The notes beneath the pieces are model-generated. The model did no database searches. It saw only the letters and a program-made list of their open reading frames with translations, and was not told where the DNA came from. DNA of 32,973 bases, taken from SIG701 sp045539595 (GTDB lineage: Bacteria; Bacillota; Clostridia; Oscillospirales; CAG-272). Made by a program: the position numbers and the translations under genes. Where the stretch lies: contig JAZQFQ010000010.1 in the NCBI GenBank assembly GCA_045539595.1, positions 1-32,973 on the forward strand, in the 5' to 3' direction. Shown here one piece after another: positions 21,794 through 30,729 of this stretch; positions within the stretch are counted from its first letter, which is position 1, and each line of letters begins with the position of its first letter.

Positions 21794-21979
21794 TTAAAGG
21801 GATTTTGGCTTAAAGGTGGCACACACCGTTTCCCCTGTGGAATTGGCATAACTGGGGCCCACCGCGATGCGGTTGGCCGCACAGTAGCTGTCTCCGTCGT
21901 GGAATGCGCAGTTTTTCACGTCACACGCCACGCCCTTCAGATGCTTGCCCGTTTTCTCGGAAGTATTCTTATTTCCCAT
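21794..21979 (-). CDS. DUF1540-domain protein
   Basis: 61-residue cysteine-rich protein, MGNKNTSEKTGKHLKGVAC onward. The DUF1540 pattern is clear: CDVKNCAFHDGDSYC followed by AANRIAVGP and, after a serine/threonine turn, TVCATFK. Four cysteines suggest a small metal site. Members are common in spore-forming Clostridia and their function is unknown. AAGGGG lies about 10 bases before this ATG; a longer in-frame extension to 22042 has an unrelated N-terminus and was not used. It is divergent from the metallophosphoesterase, with 102 bases between. Confidence 0.85.
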   Translation of the reverse strand: MGNKNTSEKTGKHLKGVACDVKNCAFHDGDSYCAANRIAVGPSYANSTGETVCATFKPKSL

Positions 21980-22081
21980 TTTTGGCAATCCCCTTCCTGT
22001 CGTTCCCGACAATTGTATTCTTCCCAACAGCCGCACAATCATTCTATGAAAGGATTTCCGCCCAGCGGATACAGGTACACT

Positions 22082-22810
22082 ATGTCACTGTTTTCCATCG
22101 CCGATCTGCATCTATCCCTGTCCACAGACAAGCCGATGGACAAATTCGGTCCGCGCTGGAAATCCCACGCGGAGAAAATCGAAAAAAACTGGCGCGCCAT
22201 CGTTTCACCCACCGATACGGTGGTGATCCCGGGCGATATTTCCTGGGGAATGTCCCTGGAGGAATCCCGGGCGGATCTGTCCTTCATCGATTCCCTGCCG
22301 GGAAAAAAACTGATCGGCAAGGGGAATCACGATTACTGGTGGTCCACCATGGCCAAGATGAAGGCGTTCACAGCGGCGGAAGGATTTACCACCATCGATT
22401 TTCTGTACAACAACGCCTATGTATGCGAGGATTGCATCGTATGCGGCACACGCGGGTGGTATGTGGAAGAACGGCTGCAGAACGAGCGGGACAATGCGGA
22501 TTACACGAAAATCGTGGCACGGGAAGCCGCCCGTTTGAAAATGAGTCTGAATGAGGCGGTCACCTTGCAAACGGAGGATGTAAAGCCGATACTGGTTTAT
22601 CTCCATTTCCCTCCGGTATTCCGAAACTTTGTGTGCCGGGAACTGGTGGACGTAATGCACGAGTACTCCATCCGCCACTGCTATTTCGGCCACATACACG
22701 GTGTATACACCGTTCCGCGCACCACAGAATTCGAGGATATTTCCATGACAATGATCTCCGCAGACTTCCTGGATTTCGTGCCAATGATCACAATGCCCTG
22801 CGATTATTGA
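22082..22810 (+). CDS. Metallophosphoesterase
   Basis: 242-residue calcineurin-like phosphoesterase. Metal ligands: D-x-H in FSIADLHLS (residues 4-12), GDISW near 54-58, GNHDYWWS near 80-87 (the GNHD motif), H in YLHFPP near 180-185, and GHIH near 208-211. The intact set suggests a working dinuclear enzyme; the substrate is unknown. The ATG at 22082 is chosen because the fold starts right after it and a 61-residue extension upstream has no family character. The nearest conventional site (AGG) is 6 bases upstream, while GAAAGGA at 22048-22054 is separated from it by a small CCGC/GCGG hairpin (22058-22068). Confidence 0.87.
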   Translation: MSLFSIADLHLSLSTDKPMDKFGPRWKSHAEKIEKNWRAIVSPTDTVVIPGDISWGMSLEESRADLSFIDSLPGKKLIGKGNHDYWWSTMAKMKAFTAAEGFTTIDFLYNNAYVCEDCIVCGTRGWYVEERLQNERDNADYTKIVAREAARLKMSLNEAVTLQTEDVKPILVYLHFPPVFRNFVCRELVDVMHEYSIRHCYFGHIHGVYTVPRTTEFEDISMTMISADFLDFVPMITMPCDY

Positions 22811-22872
22811 GGTTTTTCGTCGATTTCCCCATTTTTTCTACGATGAAATTGGCATATTTTTCAGATTTGACA

Positions 22873-22901
22873 TTGACAGAACGCGCAAAAAATTATACAA
22901 T
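22873..22901 (+). promoter_or_regulatory. Promoter of tig
   Basis: TTGACA (22873-22878), 17-base spacer, TACAAT (22896-22901), 34 bases before the tig start. Confidence 0.82.
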
Positions 22902-22935
22902 ATAAAGAGATATGATTTTGGAGGAATAAAATAAC

Positions 22936-24240
22936 ATGAGCTTGAAAAAATCCGAGCTTATCGAAAAGAATCAGTATGAGCTCACCTTTGATGTAGATCG
23001 TGCCACCTTTGATGCGGCCGTGGATAAGGCATACCGCCGGAGTGTTAAGAATATCAACATTCCCGGTTTCCGCCGCGGTAAGGCTCCCCGTTCCATCATC
23101 GAGAAGATGTACGGCACCGGCGTGTTCTACGAAGATGCTATCAACGATATCATTCCCGCCGCTTATACCGAAGCTGCCAAGGAATCCGGTTTGGAGATCG
23201 TAAGCCATCCCGAATTTGACGTGGAGACCATCGACGAGAACGGTGTTATCCTGAAGGCAAAGGTATTCGTAAAGCCTGAGGTTCAGATCGAGAATTATCT
23301 CGGCATCGAGGCCACCCGCACCCTCACTCCCGTAACCGATGCGGATGTAGATGCTGAAATCGAAAAGGTTCGCGCACGTAATTCCCGTATGATCGATGTA
23401 ACCGATCGCGCCGCTCAGAACGACGACATCGCCAACATCGACTACGAGGGCTCCGTTGACGGTGTTCCCTTCGACGGCGGCAAGGCAGAAGGTCATGATT
23501 TGAAGCTGGGCTCCGGTCAGTTCATCCCCGGTTTTGAGGATCAGATCGTTGGTCACGCCATCGGTGATGCGTTCGATGTCAACGTAACCTTCCCCACCGA
23601 GTATCATGCAGAAGAGCTGGCTGGCAAGGCTGCTGTATTCAAGGTAAAGCTGAACGCACTGAAGTTCAATGAACTGCCCGCTCTGGATGATGAATTCGTT
23701 CGCGATGTATCCGAATTCGATACTCTGGATGAATACAAGGCGGATATCAAGGCAAAACTGGAAGAAAAGAATACCAAGATGGCTGACAACGCCGTGGAGG
23801 AACAGCTTCTGGAGGCTCTGATCGGCAAGCTGGAGGCCGAAATTCCCGAGGCTATGTACGAGACCGAGACCGAGAACTTCGTTCGCGATTACGACAACCG
23901 TCTCCGCATGCAGGGTCTGGATCTTGCCACCTACTTCAAGTATACCGGCATGAATCTGGATATGATGCGTCAGCAGATGCGTCCCCAGGCAGAGAAGCAG
24001 GTTAAAACCCGTCTGGCTCTGGAGAAGATCGCAGTTCTGGAGAACCTCACCGTTTCCGATGAGGAAGTTGAGGCTGAGTACGCCCGCATTGCAGAAGCAT
24101 ACGGTATGGAAATCGCTAAGGTTAAGGAAACCGTGGACGCTGACTCCATCGCTGCAGATATGAAGGTTAAGAAGGCAGTGGATCTTGTAAAAGAAAAGGC
24201 TGTTGTAACCGATGCTGCTCCCGCAGCGGATGCTGAATAA
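22936..24240 (+). CDS. tig: Trigger factor (ribosome-associated chaperone)
   Basis: Chaperone that docks at the ribosomal exit tunnel. The N-terminal ribosome-binding domain carries the signature IPGFRRGKAPRSIIEKMYG near 42-60 (usual GFRxGK). A FKBP-type prolyl isomerase domain follows at about 150-240 (IDYEGSVDGVPFDGGKAEG, GSGQFIPGFEDQIVG). The C-terminal helical substrate-binding part runs to 434, with an acidic-alanine tail. The full length is typical. GGAGG lies 11 bases before the ATG. It is followed by clpP and clpX, a common bacterial order, with a 112-base gap that contains a hairpin. Confidence 0.96.
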   Translation: MSLKKSELIEKNQYELTFDVDRATFDAAVDKAYRRSVKNINIPGFRRGKAPRSIIEKMYGTGVFYEDAINDIIPAAYTEAAKESGLEIVSHPEFDVETIDENGVILKAKVFVKPEVQIENYLGIEATRTLTPVTDADVDAEIEKVRARNSRMIDVTDRAAQNDDIANIDYEGSVDGVPFDGGKAEGHDLKLGSGQFIPGFEDQIVGHAIGDAFDVNVTFPTEYHAEELAGKAAVFKVKLNALKFNELPALDDEFVRDVSEFDTLDEYKADIKAKLEEKNTKMADNAVEEQLLEALIGKLEAEIPEAMYETETENFVRDYDNRLRMQGLDLATYFKYTGMNLDMMRQQMRPQAEKQVKTRLALEKIAVLENLTVSDEEVEAEYARIAEAYGMEIAKVKETVDADSIAADMKVKKAVDLVKEKAVVTDAAPAADAE

Positions 24241-24253
24241 TTTTTACAAAGCG

Positions 24254-24285
24254 ATTACCGCTGTTTCATTTGAGGCAGCGGTAAT
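24254..24285 (+). terminator. Hairpin after tig
   Basis: ATTACCGCTG (24254-24263) and CAGCGGTAAT (24276-24285), a perfect 10-base stem with a 12-base loop. The downstream run is ATATATAAT rather than T, so termination may be partial. Confidence 0.5.
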
Positions 24286-24352
24286 ATATATAATCGGCCA
24301 AATCTACACAAATTGACAAAAGTTGAGTTTCGGCTCAGAAAGGCGGCAAACT

Positions 24353-24937
24353 ATGGCACTGGTCCCAATGGTTGTAGAACAGACCTCCCGCGGGGAGCGC
24401 TCCTACGATATTTTTTCCCGACTTTTGAATGATCGGATCATTTTTCTGGCAGACGAGGTGAACGACACCACGGCATCCCTCGTCGTAGCCCAGCTTCTCT
24501 TCCTGGAAGCACAGGATCCCGACAAAGACATTCATCTGTACATCAACTCGCCCGGCGGGTCGGTAACCGCAGGCATGGCGATTTATGACACCATGAACTT
24601 CATTAAGTGCGATGTATCCACTATCTGCATCGGCATGGCCGCCAGCATGGGCGCGTTCTTGCTTTCTTCCGGTGCTAAGGGCAAGCGCCTTGCCCTTCCC
24701 AACAGTGAAATAATGATCCATCAGCCCCTCGGCGGTATGCAGGGACAGGCAACGGATATCAAAATCCACGCAGACCACATTCTCCGCACCCGCGATACGT
24801 TGAACCGCATACTGGCGGCCAACACCGGCCGCCCTATTGAGGAGATTGCGCGGGACACCGAGCGGGATAATTTCATGAGCGCACAGGCCGCCATGGAATA
24901 CGGCCTGATTGACCGCGTCATTGACAAACGCCCGTAA
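24353..24937 (+). CDS. clpP: ATP-dependent Clp protease proteolytic subunit
   Basis: Serine protease that forms the tetradecameric chamber of ClpXP. Catalytic S is in GMAASMGAFLL near 92-102, H in EIMIHQPLGG near 117-126, and D in the ARDTERDNFMS region near 168-178. The N-terminal ALVPMVVEQTSRGERSYDIF is the family start. The 194-residue length is normal. The ATG at 24353 has AAAGGCGG upstream; a 10-residue extension was not used. A TATAAT at 24289-24294 lies upstream, but its -35 is poor; I do not claim a promoter. Followed by clpX after 19 bases. Confidence 0.96.
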   Translation: MALVPMVVEQTSRGERSYDIFSRLLNDRIIFLADEVNDTTASLVVAQLLFLEAQDPDKDIHLYINSPGGSVTAGMAIYDTMNFIKCDVSTICIGMAASMGAFLLSSGAKGKRLALPNSEIMIHQPLGGMQGQATDIKIHADHILRTRDTLNRILAANTGRPIEEIARDTERDNFMSAQAAMEYGLIDRVIDKRP

Positions 24938-24956
24938 GCACTGAAAGGAATTTCTC

Positions 24957-26324
24957 ATGTCTCAAAACAACAATAACGGCACCGGCCACGAAGTAAAACT
25001 GCGCTGCTGTTCCTTCTGCGGAAGAAACGAGCGGCAGGTACAGTTTCTGATTCCTTCTGCCAGCGGCGCGTATATCTGCGACAACTGCGTGGATGCGTGC
25101 AGTGAATTGATTTACGAGCAGCTCCATCAGGACAGAGAGGATTTTCTTTTGTCCGACTCCTCCCTGCCCACCCCTAAGGAAATCAAAGCCACACTGGACG
25201 AATACATCATCGGCCAGGACGATGCAAAAATCGCACTCTCCGTTGCGGTATACAATCACTACAAACGAATTCTATACAACGAAGGCAAGGCGTCCAAAAA
25301 GAGAATCAAGGACGAAACTGCCGAAGCGGAGGATGTGGATCTCCAGAAGAGCAACGTTTTGCTGATCGGTCCTACCGGTGTAGGCAAAACCTATCTGGCA
25401 CAGACGCTGGCAAAAACATTGCATGTGCCCTTCGCCATCGCAGACGCCACCACGCTGACCGAAGCGGGCTATGTGGGAGAAGACGTAGAAAATATTCTCC
25501 TTCGACTGATTCAAGCAGCCGATTTTGATGTGGAACTGGCCGAGCGCGGCATCATTTACATCGATGAGATCGATAAAATCTCCCGCAAGAGCGAGAATCC
25601 TTCCATCACACGGGATGTATCCGGTGAAGGCGTACAGCAGGCCCTCTTGAAGATTCTGGAGGGTACGATTTCCAATGTACCCCCACAGGGTGGCCGTAAG
25701 CATCCTAACCAGGAATTTATTCAGATCGATACATCCAATATCCTGTTCATTTGCGGCGGCGCATTTGATGGTTTGGAAAAAATCATCGGCAAGCGTACCG
25801 ATACGGCTTCCATCGGTTTCAGCGGCAAGGTGAAAAACAAGGAAGAAAATCGCACCAGTCATCTGCTCAAGGATGTTACCGCCCATGATATCGTCAAGTT
25901 CGGCCTGATTCCGGAGTTGGTTGGTCGTCTTCCCGTGATTGTACCGCTTCAGAATCTGGATGCCGACGCGCTTGTCCGTATTCTGAGCGAACCGAAAAAC
26001 TCGCTGACCAAACAGTACACCAAATTATTTGATATGGATCACGTCTCCCTTACCTTTGAGGAGGATGCCCTGCGTGCCGTTGCGGAACTCGCCATTGAGC
26101 GCAACACCGGTGCCCGCGGCCTGCGCGGAATCCTTGAGGGCGTTATGACCTCGGTTATGTTTGAAATCCCCTCAAGAGACGATGTGGAATCCGTGGTAAT
26201 CACCGCAGACTCCATCAAGAACCGTACGGCTCCGAAACTGATCCTAAAGCAGTCGGCCCCTGCCCTTCCTACAGTTGAAACCAAAGCGAAGTTGACGGAC
26301 ACAACGGACGTGTCCGCGTCATAA
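24957..26324 (+). CDS. clpX: ATP-dependent Clp protease ATP-binding subunit
   Basis: AAA+ unfoldase that feeds substrates to ClpP. An N-terminal C4 zinc finger (CSFC...CDNC near 18-46) binds adaptors. Walker A is GPTGVGKTYLAQ near 134-145, Walker B IIYIDEIDKIS near 198-208, and the sensor and pore parts SGEGVQQALLKILEG and GLIPELVGRLPVIV follow. The C-terminal small domain ends with a serine/threonine-rich tail. The 455-residue length is typical or slightly long. AAAGGA is 7 bases before the ATG. Confidence 0.97.
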   Translation: MSQNNNNGTGHEVKLRCCSFCGRNERQVQFLIPSASGAYICDNCVDACSELIYEQLHQDREDFLLSDSSLPTPKEIKATLDEYIIGQDDAKIALSVAVYNHYKRILYNEGKASKKRIKDETAEAEDVDLQKSNVLLIGPTGVGKTYLAQTLAKTLHVPFAIADATTLTEAGYVGEDVENILLRLIQAADFDVELAERGIIYIDEIDKISRKSENPSITRDVSGEGVQQALLKILEGTISNVPPQGGRKHPNQEFIQIDTSNILFICGGAFDGLEKIIGKRTDTASIGFSGKVKNKEENRTSHLLKDVTAHDIVKFGLIPELVGRLPVIVPLQNLDADALVRILSEPKNSLTKQYTKLFDMDHVSLTFEEDALRAVAELAIERNTGARGLRGILEGVMTSVMFEIPSRDDVESVVITADSIKNRTAPKLILKQSAPALPTVETKAKLTDTTDVSAS

Positions 26325-26330
26325 AAGAGG

Positions 26331-26372
26331 AAAGCACGCCATGCCGTTCTTCGTGCGTGCCGTGCTTTTCAT
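26331..26372 (+). terminator. Terminator of clpX
   Basis: AAAGCACG (26331-26338) and CGTGCTTT (26361-26368), with smaller internal pairing and T-richness at the end, 6 bases after the clpX stop. Confidence 0.7.
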
Positions 26373-26383
26373 CTACATTATCC

Positions 26384-26410
26384 AAAAAGAAATGCCGTCC
26401 ATAGGACGGC
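26384..26410 (-). terminator. Terminator of spoVG
   Basis: GCCGTCC (26394-26400), loop ATA, GGACGGC (26404-26410). AAAAAGAAAT at 26384-26393 gives a U-rich tail on the minus strand. Confidence 0.85.
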
Positions 26411-26423
26411 TGATTTGTGTACA

Positions 26424-26729
26424 TTATTCCGCTGGAACAACTTCTGTTTCCACATCGGCGGCAGATTCAACGCGAGCAAGTTCATCGTTGTACGCCTGAA
26501 TTACTGCTGTCTCCAAACGGTAACGGAAATCCGCATTGATAGGATGTGCAATGTCACGATAGGTTCCGTCCGGATTCTTGCGGCTGGGCATCACAATAAA
26601 ATACTTGTCACGGGCATAGATGACCTTGATATCATGAAGGGCAATCTGATCATCAAACGTTACAGAAGCAACTGCCTTCATCGGTCCTTCGTCAAATAGT
26701 TTACGGATTTTGATGTTGGTGATTTCCAT
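26424..26729 (-). CDS. spoVG: Septation/sporulation regulator SpoVG
   Basis: 101-residue RNA- and DNA-binding regulator linked to asymmetric septation and virulence or stress control in Firmicutes. It starts MEITNIKIRKLFDEGPMKAV and has IALHDIKVIYARDKYFIVMP near 28-48 (the conserved HDIKVI segment) and DIAHPINADFRYRLE near 57-72, which define the family. AGGAGG lies 8 bases before the ATG. A 15-residue upstream extension is not used. The only upstream promoter sign is TATAAT at 26794-26799 (minus) with a poor -35. The presence of this gene supports a spore-forming lineage but does not prove sporulation. Confidence 0.95.
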   Translation of the reverse strand: MEITNIKIRKLFDEGPMKAVASVTFDDQIALHDIKVIYARDKYFIVMPSRKNPDGTYRDIAHPINADFRYRLETAVIQAYNDELARVESAADVETEVVPAE

Positions 26730-26944
26730 GAGTTTGTCCTCCTGACGTGATGTATTTACACGTCCTAAATTCACATTTTCAGTATCGCATATTATTATAC
26801 AGTAGGTTTATGAAAATAATACAACCGTATTGAAATATTTTTTTGAATTTACTATTTACAATTTATAAACTATATGTATTAAGTTTGTGAACGACCCCAA
26901 ATTACTATTCATAAATCTCCACAATTCACCGGAGGTGATATTAT

Positions 26945-28363
26945 ATGGCTTTGCCCAACACACACTATGGTGCTGAGGGAATTGCAAAGATTCTTTCCGA
27001 TTCACCGAAAAAAATCTTCTTTTGCGGTATCGGCGGCGTCAGTATGTGTTCCCTGGCTCACATCAGCCATCTGCGTGGTCATGCTGTCTCCGGCTATGAC
27101 CGCACTCCATCCGTTCTGACAAAACAACTGGAAACCTTCGGAATTCCGATCTGGTATACAGCTGACGCATCCAATCTGGGGGATGCTGATATGCTTGTCT
27201 ACACGGTTGCTATTCCCGCCACTCAGCCGGAATATACAGAAGCACTGCAACGCGGCATTCCCGTCGTATCCCGCGCGGATTATCTCGGATATATCATGAG
27301 CGGTTATACAACGCGTATCGGTGTCTCCGGTATGCATGGAAAAAGCACAACCACCGCCATGCTGGAGCATATTTTCCGCGTGGGCGAAAAAGATCCTACT
27401 GTCAGCTGTGGCGCCCCCATGAAGGATGTGGGCGGCAGATGCGACCGAATTGGCGGCGAAGAGTACTTTATCTTCGAAGCCTGCGAATACATGGATTCCT
27501 TTTTGGACTTCTACCCCACCGATGTTGTCGTTCTGAACATCGAACCGGATCATCTGGATTACTTCCGGGATATCTATCACATTGAAGATTCCTTCGCCCG
27601 TTTTCTGGATCGTTCGGGGAGCGACGGTACTGCCTTTTTGAACATAGGGGATGCCAATGTCATGCGTGCCGCCCAGAAGTACACCGGACGCATCATCACC
27701 TTCGGTGTGGAAAGCACGGAAGCTGATTACAGCGCCGAGGACATCGTTATGGAACATGGACGTCCGACCTTCACCATTACGTACCATGGCGATCCTTTGT
27801 GCCGGGTTGCAATGCATGTTCCCGGAGCGCATACGATCTGCGATGCTTTGGCCGCTTGCGCCGTGGCATTCGAACACGGCGTTTCTGCCGATTCCATTGT
27901 AACGGCACTGGCCGAATTTGACGGCGCGGCGCGCCGGATGGATCGGCGCGGTGAAACCGCCCGCGGCGCGGTTGTATTCGATGATTATGCCCATCATCCC
28001 ACAGAAATCACCTCCACACTCACATCAGCCAGCAGCATGGAATTTAATCGGATTTTCTGTGTATTCCAGCCCCATACGTATTCGCGCACAAAAGAACTGT
28101 TCGACGATTTTGCCCGCGCGCTCTCATCGAAGAGTGTACACAAGGTACTGCTGGCAGAGATCTATTCGGCACGCGAAACGGATACACGCGGCGTTTCCTC
28201 GGAACTGCTGGCGGAAGCAGTACGTGCCATGGGTGGTAATTGCCGCTGTCTTTCTTCCTTCGACGCTATTGTTGATTCCTTGAAGGATGAATGCACAGCC
28301 GGTGATATGATACTTGTCATGGGTGCCGGCGATATCAATACAATCTGCAAGGATCTGCTGTAA
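26945..28363 (+). CDS. murC: UDP-N-acetylmuramate-L-alanine ligase
   Basis: Cytoplasmic Mur ligase that adds L-alanine to UDP-MurNAc, the first peptide step of peptidoglycan. The N-terminal FFCGIGGVSMCSLAHI (21-36) is the nucleotide-sugar domain. ATP is bound by GVSGMHGKSTTTAM near 123-136. The central domain has NIEPDHLDYF near 195-204, and the C-terminal domain has VFDDYAHHPTEI near 342-353 with the conserved double His. The 472-residue length is normal. GGAGGTGA precedes the ATG. It is followed by a strong terminator. The 215 bases upstream are AT-rich; I see no clear promoter for it there. Confidence 0.95.
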   Translation: MALPNTHYGAEGIAKILSDSPKKIFFCGIGGVSMCSLAHISHLRGHAVSGYDRTPSVLTKQLETFGIPIWYTADASNLGDADMLVYTVAIPATQPEYTEALQRGIPVVSRADYLGYIMSGYTTRIGVSGMHGKSTTTAMLEHIFRVGEKDPTVSCGAPMKDVGGRCDRIGGEEYFIFEACEYMDSFLDFYPTDVVVLNIEPDHLDYFRDIYHIEDSFARFLDRSGSDGTAFLNIGDANVMRAAQKYTGRIITFGVESTEADYSAEDIVMEHGRPTFTITYHGDPLCRVAMHVPGAHTICDALAACAVAFEHGVSADSIVTALAEFDGAARRMDRRGETARGAVVFDDYAHHPTEITSTLTSASSMEFNRIFCVFQPHTYSRTKELFDDFARALSSKSVHKVLLAEIYSARETDTRGVSSELLAEAVRAMGGNCRCLSSFDAIVDSLKDECTAGDMILVMGAGDINTICKDLL

Positions 28364-28389
28364 TTTAATACCCAATCATGCACCACTCC

Positions 28390-28425
28390 GAGCCATTATG
28401 GTTTTACAACCATAATGGCTCTTTT
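28390..28425 (+). terminator. Terminator of murC
   Basis: GAGCCATTATGGTT (28390-28403), loop TTAC, AACCATAATGGCTC (28408-28421), then TTTT. Confidence 0.92.
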
Positions 28426-28427
28426 CT

Positions 28428-28502
28428 GTGAATTCTCATGTGAATTTTTTCAGAAAATCCCGTGAATTTTATCATGGAATCGTTGACATTCGCATGTGAA
28501 AT
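28428..28502 (+). promoter_or_regulatory. Four GTGAATT-type repeats upstream of the DeoR gene
   Basis: GTGAATT at 28428-28434, 28440-28446 and 28462-28468, and GTGAAAT at 28496-28502, all on one strand. Step sizes are 12, 22 and 34 bases, near multiples of a helical turn. The last copy lies in the promoter spacer. Candidate operators for the adjacent DeoR regulator. Confidence 0.45.
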
Positions 28503-28512
28503 ATGTTAAAAT
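28483..28512 (+). promoter_or_regulatory. Promoter of the DeoR gene
   Basis: TTGACA (28483-28488), 18-base spacer, TAAAAT (28507-28512), 53 bases before the start codon. Confidence 0.78.
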
Positions 28513-28565
28513 ATATTCGATTAGGATAATGAACCCCCATTTTCGCGCCGGAAAGGAAAGAAGAC

Positions 28566-29342
28566 ATGTACAACGAAAGACGAGAACAAATCCGAATGCT
28601 TCTCGCAGAAAAACCGTTTGTTTCTATCAAAGAACTGGAAACCATGTTCCCCCACGTCTCCGGTATGACGATTCGCCGTGATATCGAGTATTTTGAGCAG
28701 TCCGGTGATGCTATTAAAGTACGCGGCGGTGCTCGCTCCACCAAATTTATCACCACCTCCAAAGATGATGCCATTACCACGCGTATGCAGGAAAATGTGG
28801 CATCCAAAGACCTCATCGCCCGCCGTGCTGCGGAACTTCTGGAAACCGGCCGCTCGATTTTTATTGACTCCGGATCCACGCTGCAGCGTGTTGTTCCCTA
28901 CGTGCCCAATGAGCGTTTCACCTTCACCACCACCAATCCGATGGCCGCTTTGGAATTGTGCAAAATCGGCCTTCCTGTGGTAAACATCGTCGGCGGAAAA
29001 CTGGATCGGGATTATCAGACCGTGACCGGTATGCATGCCATGCGTTTTTTGTCGGATATCAACATCGATATTGCCTTTCTCTCCCCCTCCGGTCTGTCCC
29101 TGAAAAGCGGCTTCACCGGCGGTAATTACAGCGAATGTGAACTGAAACGAGTTGTGGTGGAAAAGGCGCGGCTTGTGGTGCTTCTCCTGGATGCTTCCAA
29201 GATTGACAAGAGTCTGCCTTATACATTCTGTCACTTGGATCAGGTTCATATCATTATTACAGATACCCCACTTCCCGAGGATATCGCCGAACAAATCCAC
29301 CGCAACGGCGGTCAGATCATCGACGTCTCCAAGGAAGTATAA
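28566..29342 (+). CDS. DeoR-family transcriptional regulator
   Basis: 258 residues. The N-terminal HTH carries FVSIKELETMF and SGMTIRRDIEYFEQSG near 19-50 (the TIRRD motif), then KVRGGA, as in DeoR/GlpR. The effector domain (DeoRC) has IFIDSGSTLQRVV near 96-110, TNPMAALELC near 121-130, NIVGGKLDRDYQTVTG near 138-153 and FLSPSGLSLKSGFTGG near 171-188, which correspond to the sugar-phosphate site. Such regulators usually sense sugar phosphates and control nearby genes. Here the downstream genes encode a 2-oxoacid dehydrogenase complex, so it may link that complex to sugar metabolism. AAAGGA lies about 10 bases upstream of the ATG. Confidence 0.9.
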   Translation: MYNERREQIRMLLAEKPFVSIKELETMFPHVSGMTIRRDIEYFEQSGDAIKVRGGARSTKFITTSKDDAITTRMQENVASKDLIARRAAELLETGRSIFIDSGSTLQRVVPYVPNERFTFTTTNPMAALELCKIGLPVVNIVGGKLDRDYQTVTGMHAMRFLSDINIDIAFLSPSGLSLKSGFTGGNYSECELKRVVVEKARLVVLLLDASKIDKSLPYTFCHLDQVHIIITDTPLPEDIAEQIHRNGGQIIDVSKEV

Positions 29343-29362
29343 TCGTCTAATTTTAATGGCTG

Positions 29363-29378
29363 CCGGCGCAAACGCCGG
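29363..29378 (+). other. Short hairpin between DeoR and E2 genes
   Basis: CCGGCG (29363-29368), loop CAAA, CGCCGG (29373-29378). No T-run follows, so it is not a normal terminator. It could stabilise the mRNA end or mark a processing site. Confidence 0.4.
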
Positions 29379-29413
29379 TTCCGATATATTCATCCACGAA
29401 AGGAAAGATTTAT

Positions 29414-30718
29414 ATGGCACAGTTCGTGATCATGCCCCGTCAGGGACAAAGCGTAGAAAGCTGCATTATCACCACATGGCACAAGAAAGTCGGAGACACC
29501 GTCGCCGAAGGCGATATCCTGTTCTCCTATGAGACTGACAAGTCCGCTTTCGATGAAGCCGCTCAGGTTAGCGGTACTATGCTCGCAATCCTCTTCGAGG
29601 AGGGAGATGTTGTTCCCTGTCTCGATAACGTCTGCATTATCGGTGAGGCAGGAGAGGATATCTCCGCGATGGTAGCAGCTGCTCCCGCAGTGGAAGCCGC
29701 TGCCGAAGCACCTGCAGCAACCGAGGAAGTTAAGACAGAGGTGGCTCCCGTTGTTACTGCCGCTCCTGTTCAGGCAGGTGAACTTATCCGCATTTCTCCC
29801 CGCGCAAAGAACCTTGCACTGCAAACCGGCGTTGACATGACGAAGGTCGCTCCCACCGGACCTCACGGCCGCATCATTGAGCGCGACATCAATGCTGCAC
29901 TGGATGCCGGTTATGTAGCCAACGTAGCTGCTGTGGAAGCATTCCTGGCAGGCAATCCGATCGTTACCGAGGATACCGTCGAGGAAGCTGCAGCCGAAAA
30001 GAAGGCCGAAGTTGTTGTTTCCGATGACGTTCGTGCATACGACGAAGAAGCGCTCTCCGGCGTCCGCCGTGTAATCGCTCGTCAGATGCATGCATCCCTG
30101 TCCGAGATGGCTCAGTTGACTCTGAACGCATCCTTCGATGCTACCGCACTGATGAACTTCCGCGCTTCCCTGAAGGCAAGCGGCGAGGCTCTCGGTCTGG
30201 GCAAGATCTCCCTCAACGATATGGTGCTCTTTGCCGTATCCCGCACCCTTCTGAACTATCCCGAAATCAACGCCAATCTGGTGGACGATAAGTTCCGCAA
30301 GTTCAAGCACGCCAACATCGGTCTCGCTGTGGATACCGAGCGCGGCCTGCTTGTTCCCACTCTCTTTGCATCCGAGAAGATGTCCCTCACCGATCTGTCC
30401 GCTTATGCGAAATCCGCAGCAGCCAAGGCTCGTGAGGGCAAGCTGACTCCTGACGAGATGTCCGGCGGCAGCTTCACGGTAACTAATCTCGGTTCTCTGG
30501 GCATCGAGAGCTTCACTCCCGTTGTGAATCCTCCCCAGACTGCCATTCTCGGCGTTTGTGCTATCACCTACCGCCTGAAGGCAGACGGAACCACATATCC
30601 CGCTATGGGTCTGTCCCTCACCTTCGACCACCGCGCAGTAGACGGTGCTCCCGCAGCACGTTTTCTGTCCGATCTGTGCCGTGCTCTTGAGAACTTCGGC
30701 CTGCTTCTGGCGAAATAA
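29414..30718 (+). CDS. Dihydrolipoamide acyltransferase, E2 of a 2-oxoacid dehydrogenase complex
   Basis: Core enzyme that carries acyl groups on lipoyl arms and passes them to CoA. One lipoyl domain (about 1-78) has the modified lysine K43 in FSYETDKSAF. An Ala/Glu/Pro linker follows, then the E1/E3-binding domain near 120-155 (ISPRAKNLALQTGVDM, GPHGRIIERDI). The catalytic domain from about 205 ends with FDHRAVDGAPAARFLSDL, giving the catalytic His406 and Asp410. The 434-residue length is normal for a one-lipoyl E2. Only 11 bases separate it from E3. The acyl group cannot be told from sequence alone; pyruvate, acetoin and branched-chain types all remain possible. Confidence 0.92.
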   Translation: MAQFVIMPRQGQSVESCIITTWHKKVGDTVAEGDILFSYETDKSAFDEAAQVSGTMLAILFEEGDVVPCLDNVCIIGEAGEDISAMVAAAPAVEAAAEAPAATEEVKTEVAPVVTAAPVQAGELIRISPRAKNLALQTGVDMTKVAPTGPHGRIIERDINAALDAGYVANVAAVEAFLAGNPIVTEDTVEEAAAEKKAEVVVSDDVRAYDEEALSGVRRVIARQMHASLSEMAQLTLNASFDATALMNFRASLKASGEALGLGKISLNDMVLFAVSRTLLNYPEINANLVDDKFRKFKHANIGLAVDTERGLLVPTLFASEKMSLTDLSAYAKSAAAKAREGKLTPDEMSGGSFTVTNLGSLGIESFTPVVNPPQTAILGVCAITYRLKADGTTYPAMGLSLTFDHRAVDGAPAARFLSDLCRALENFGLLLAK

Positions 30719-30729
30719 GGAGGATACAC

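Noticed and set aside
24313..24318. TTGACA before clpP as a promoter
   Set aside because: No -10 box at a proper distance; the following sequence is GC-rich and holds the ribosome binding site.
26730..26944. Riboswitch in the AT-rich gap between spoVG and murC
   Set aside because: No stable stem-loop set or terminator seen; it reads as a divergent promoter region.
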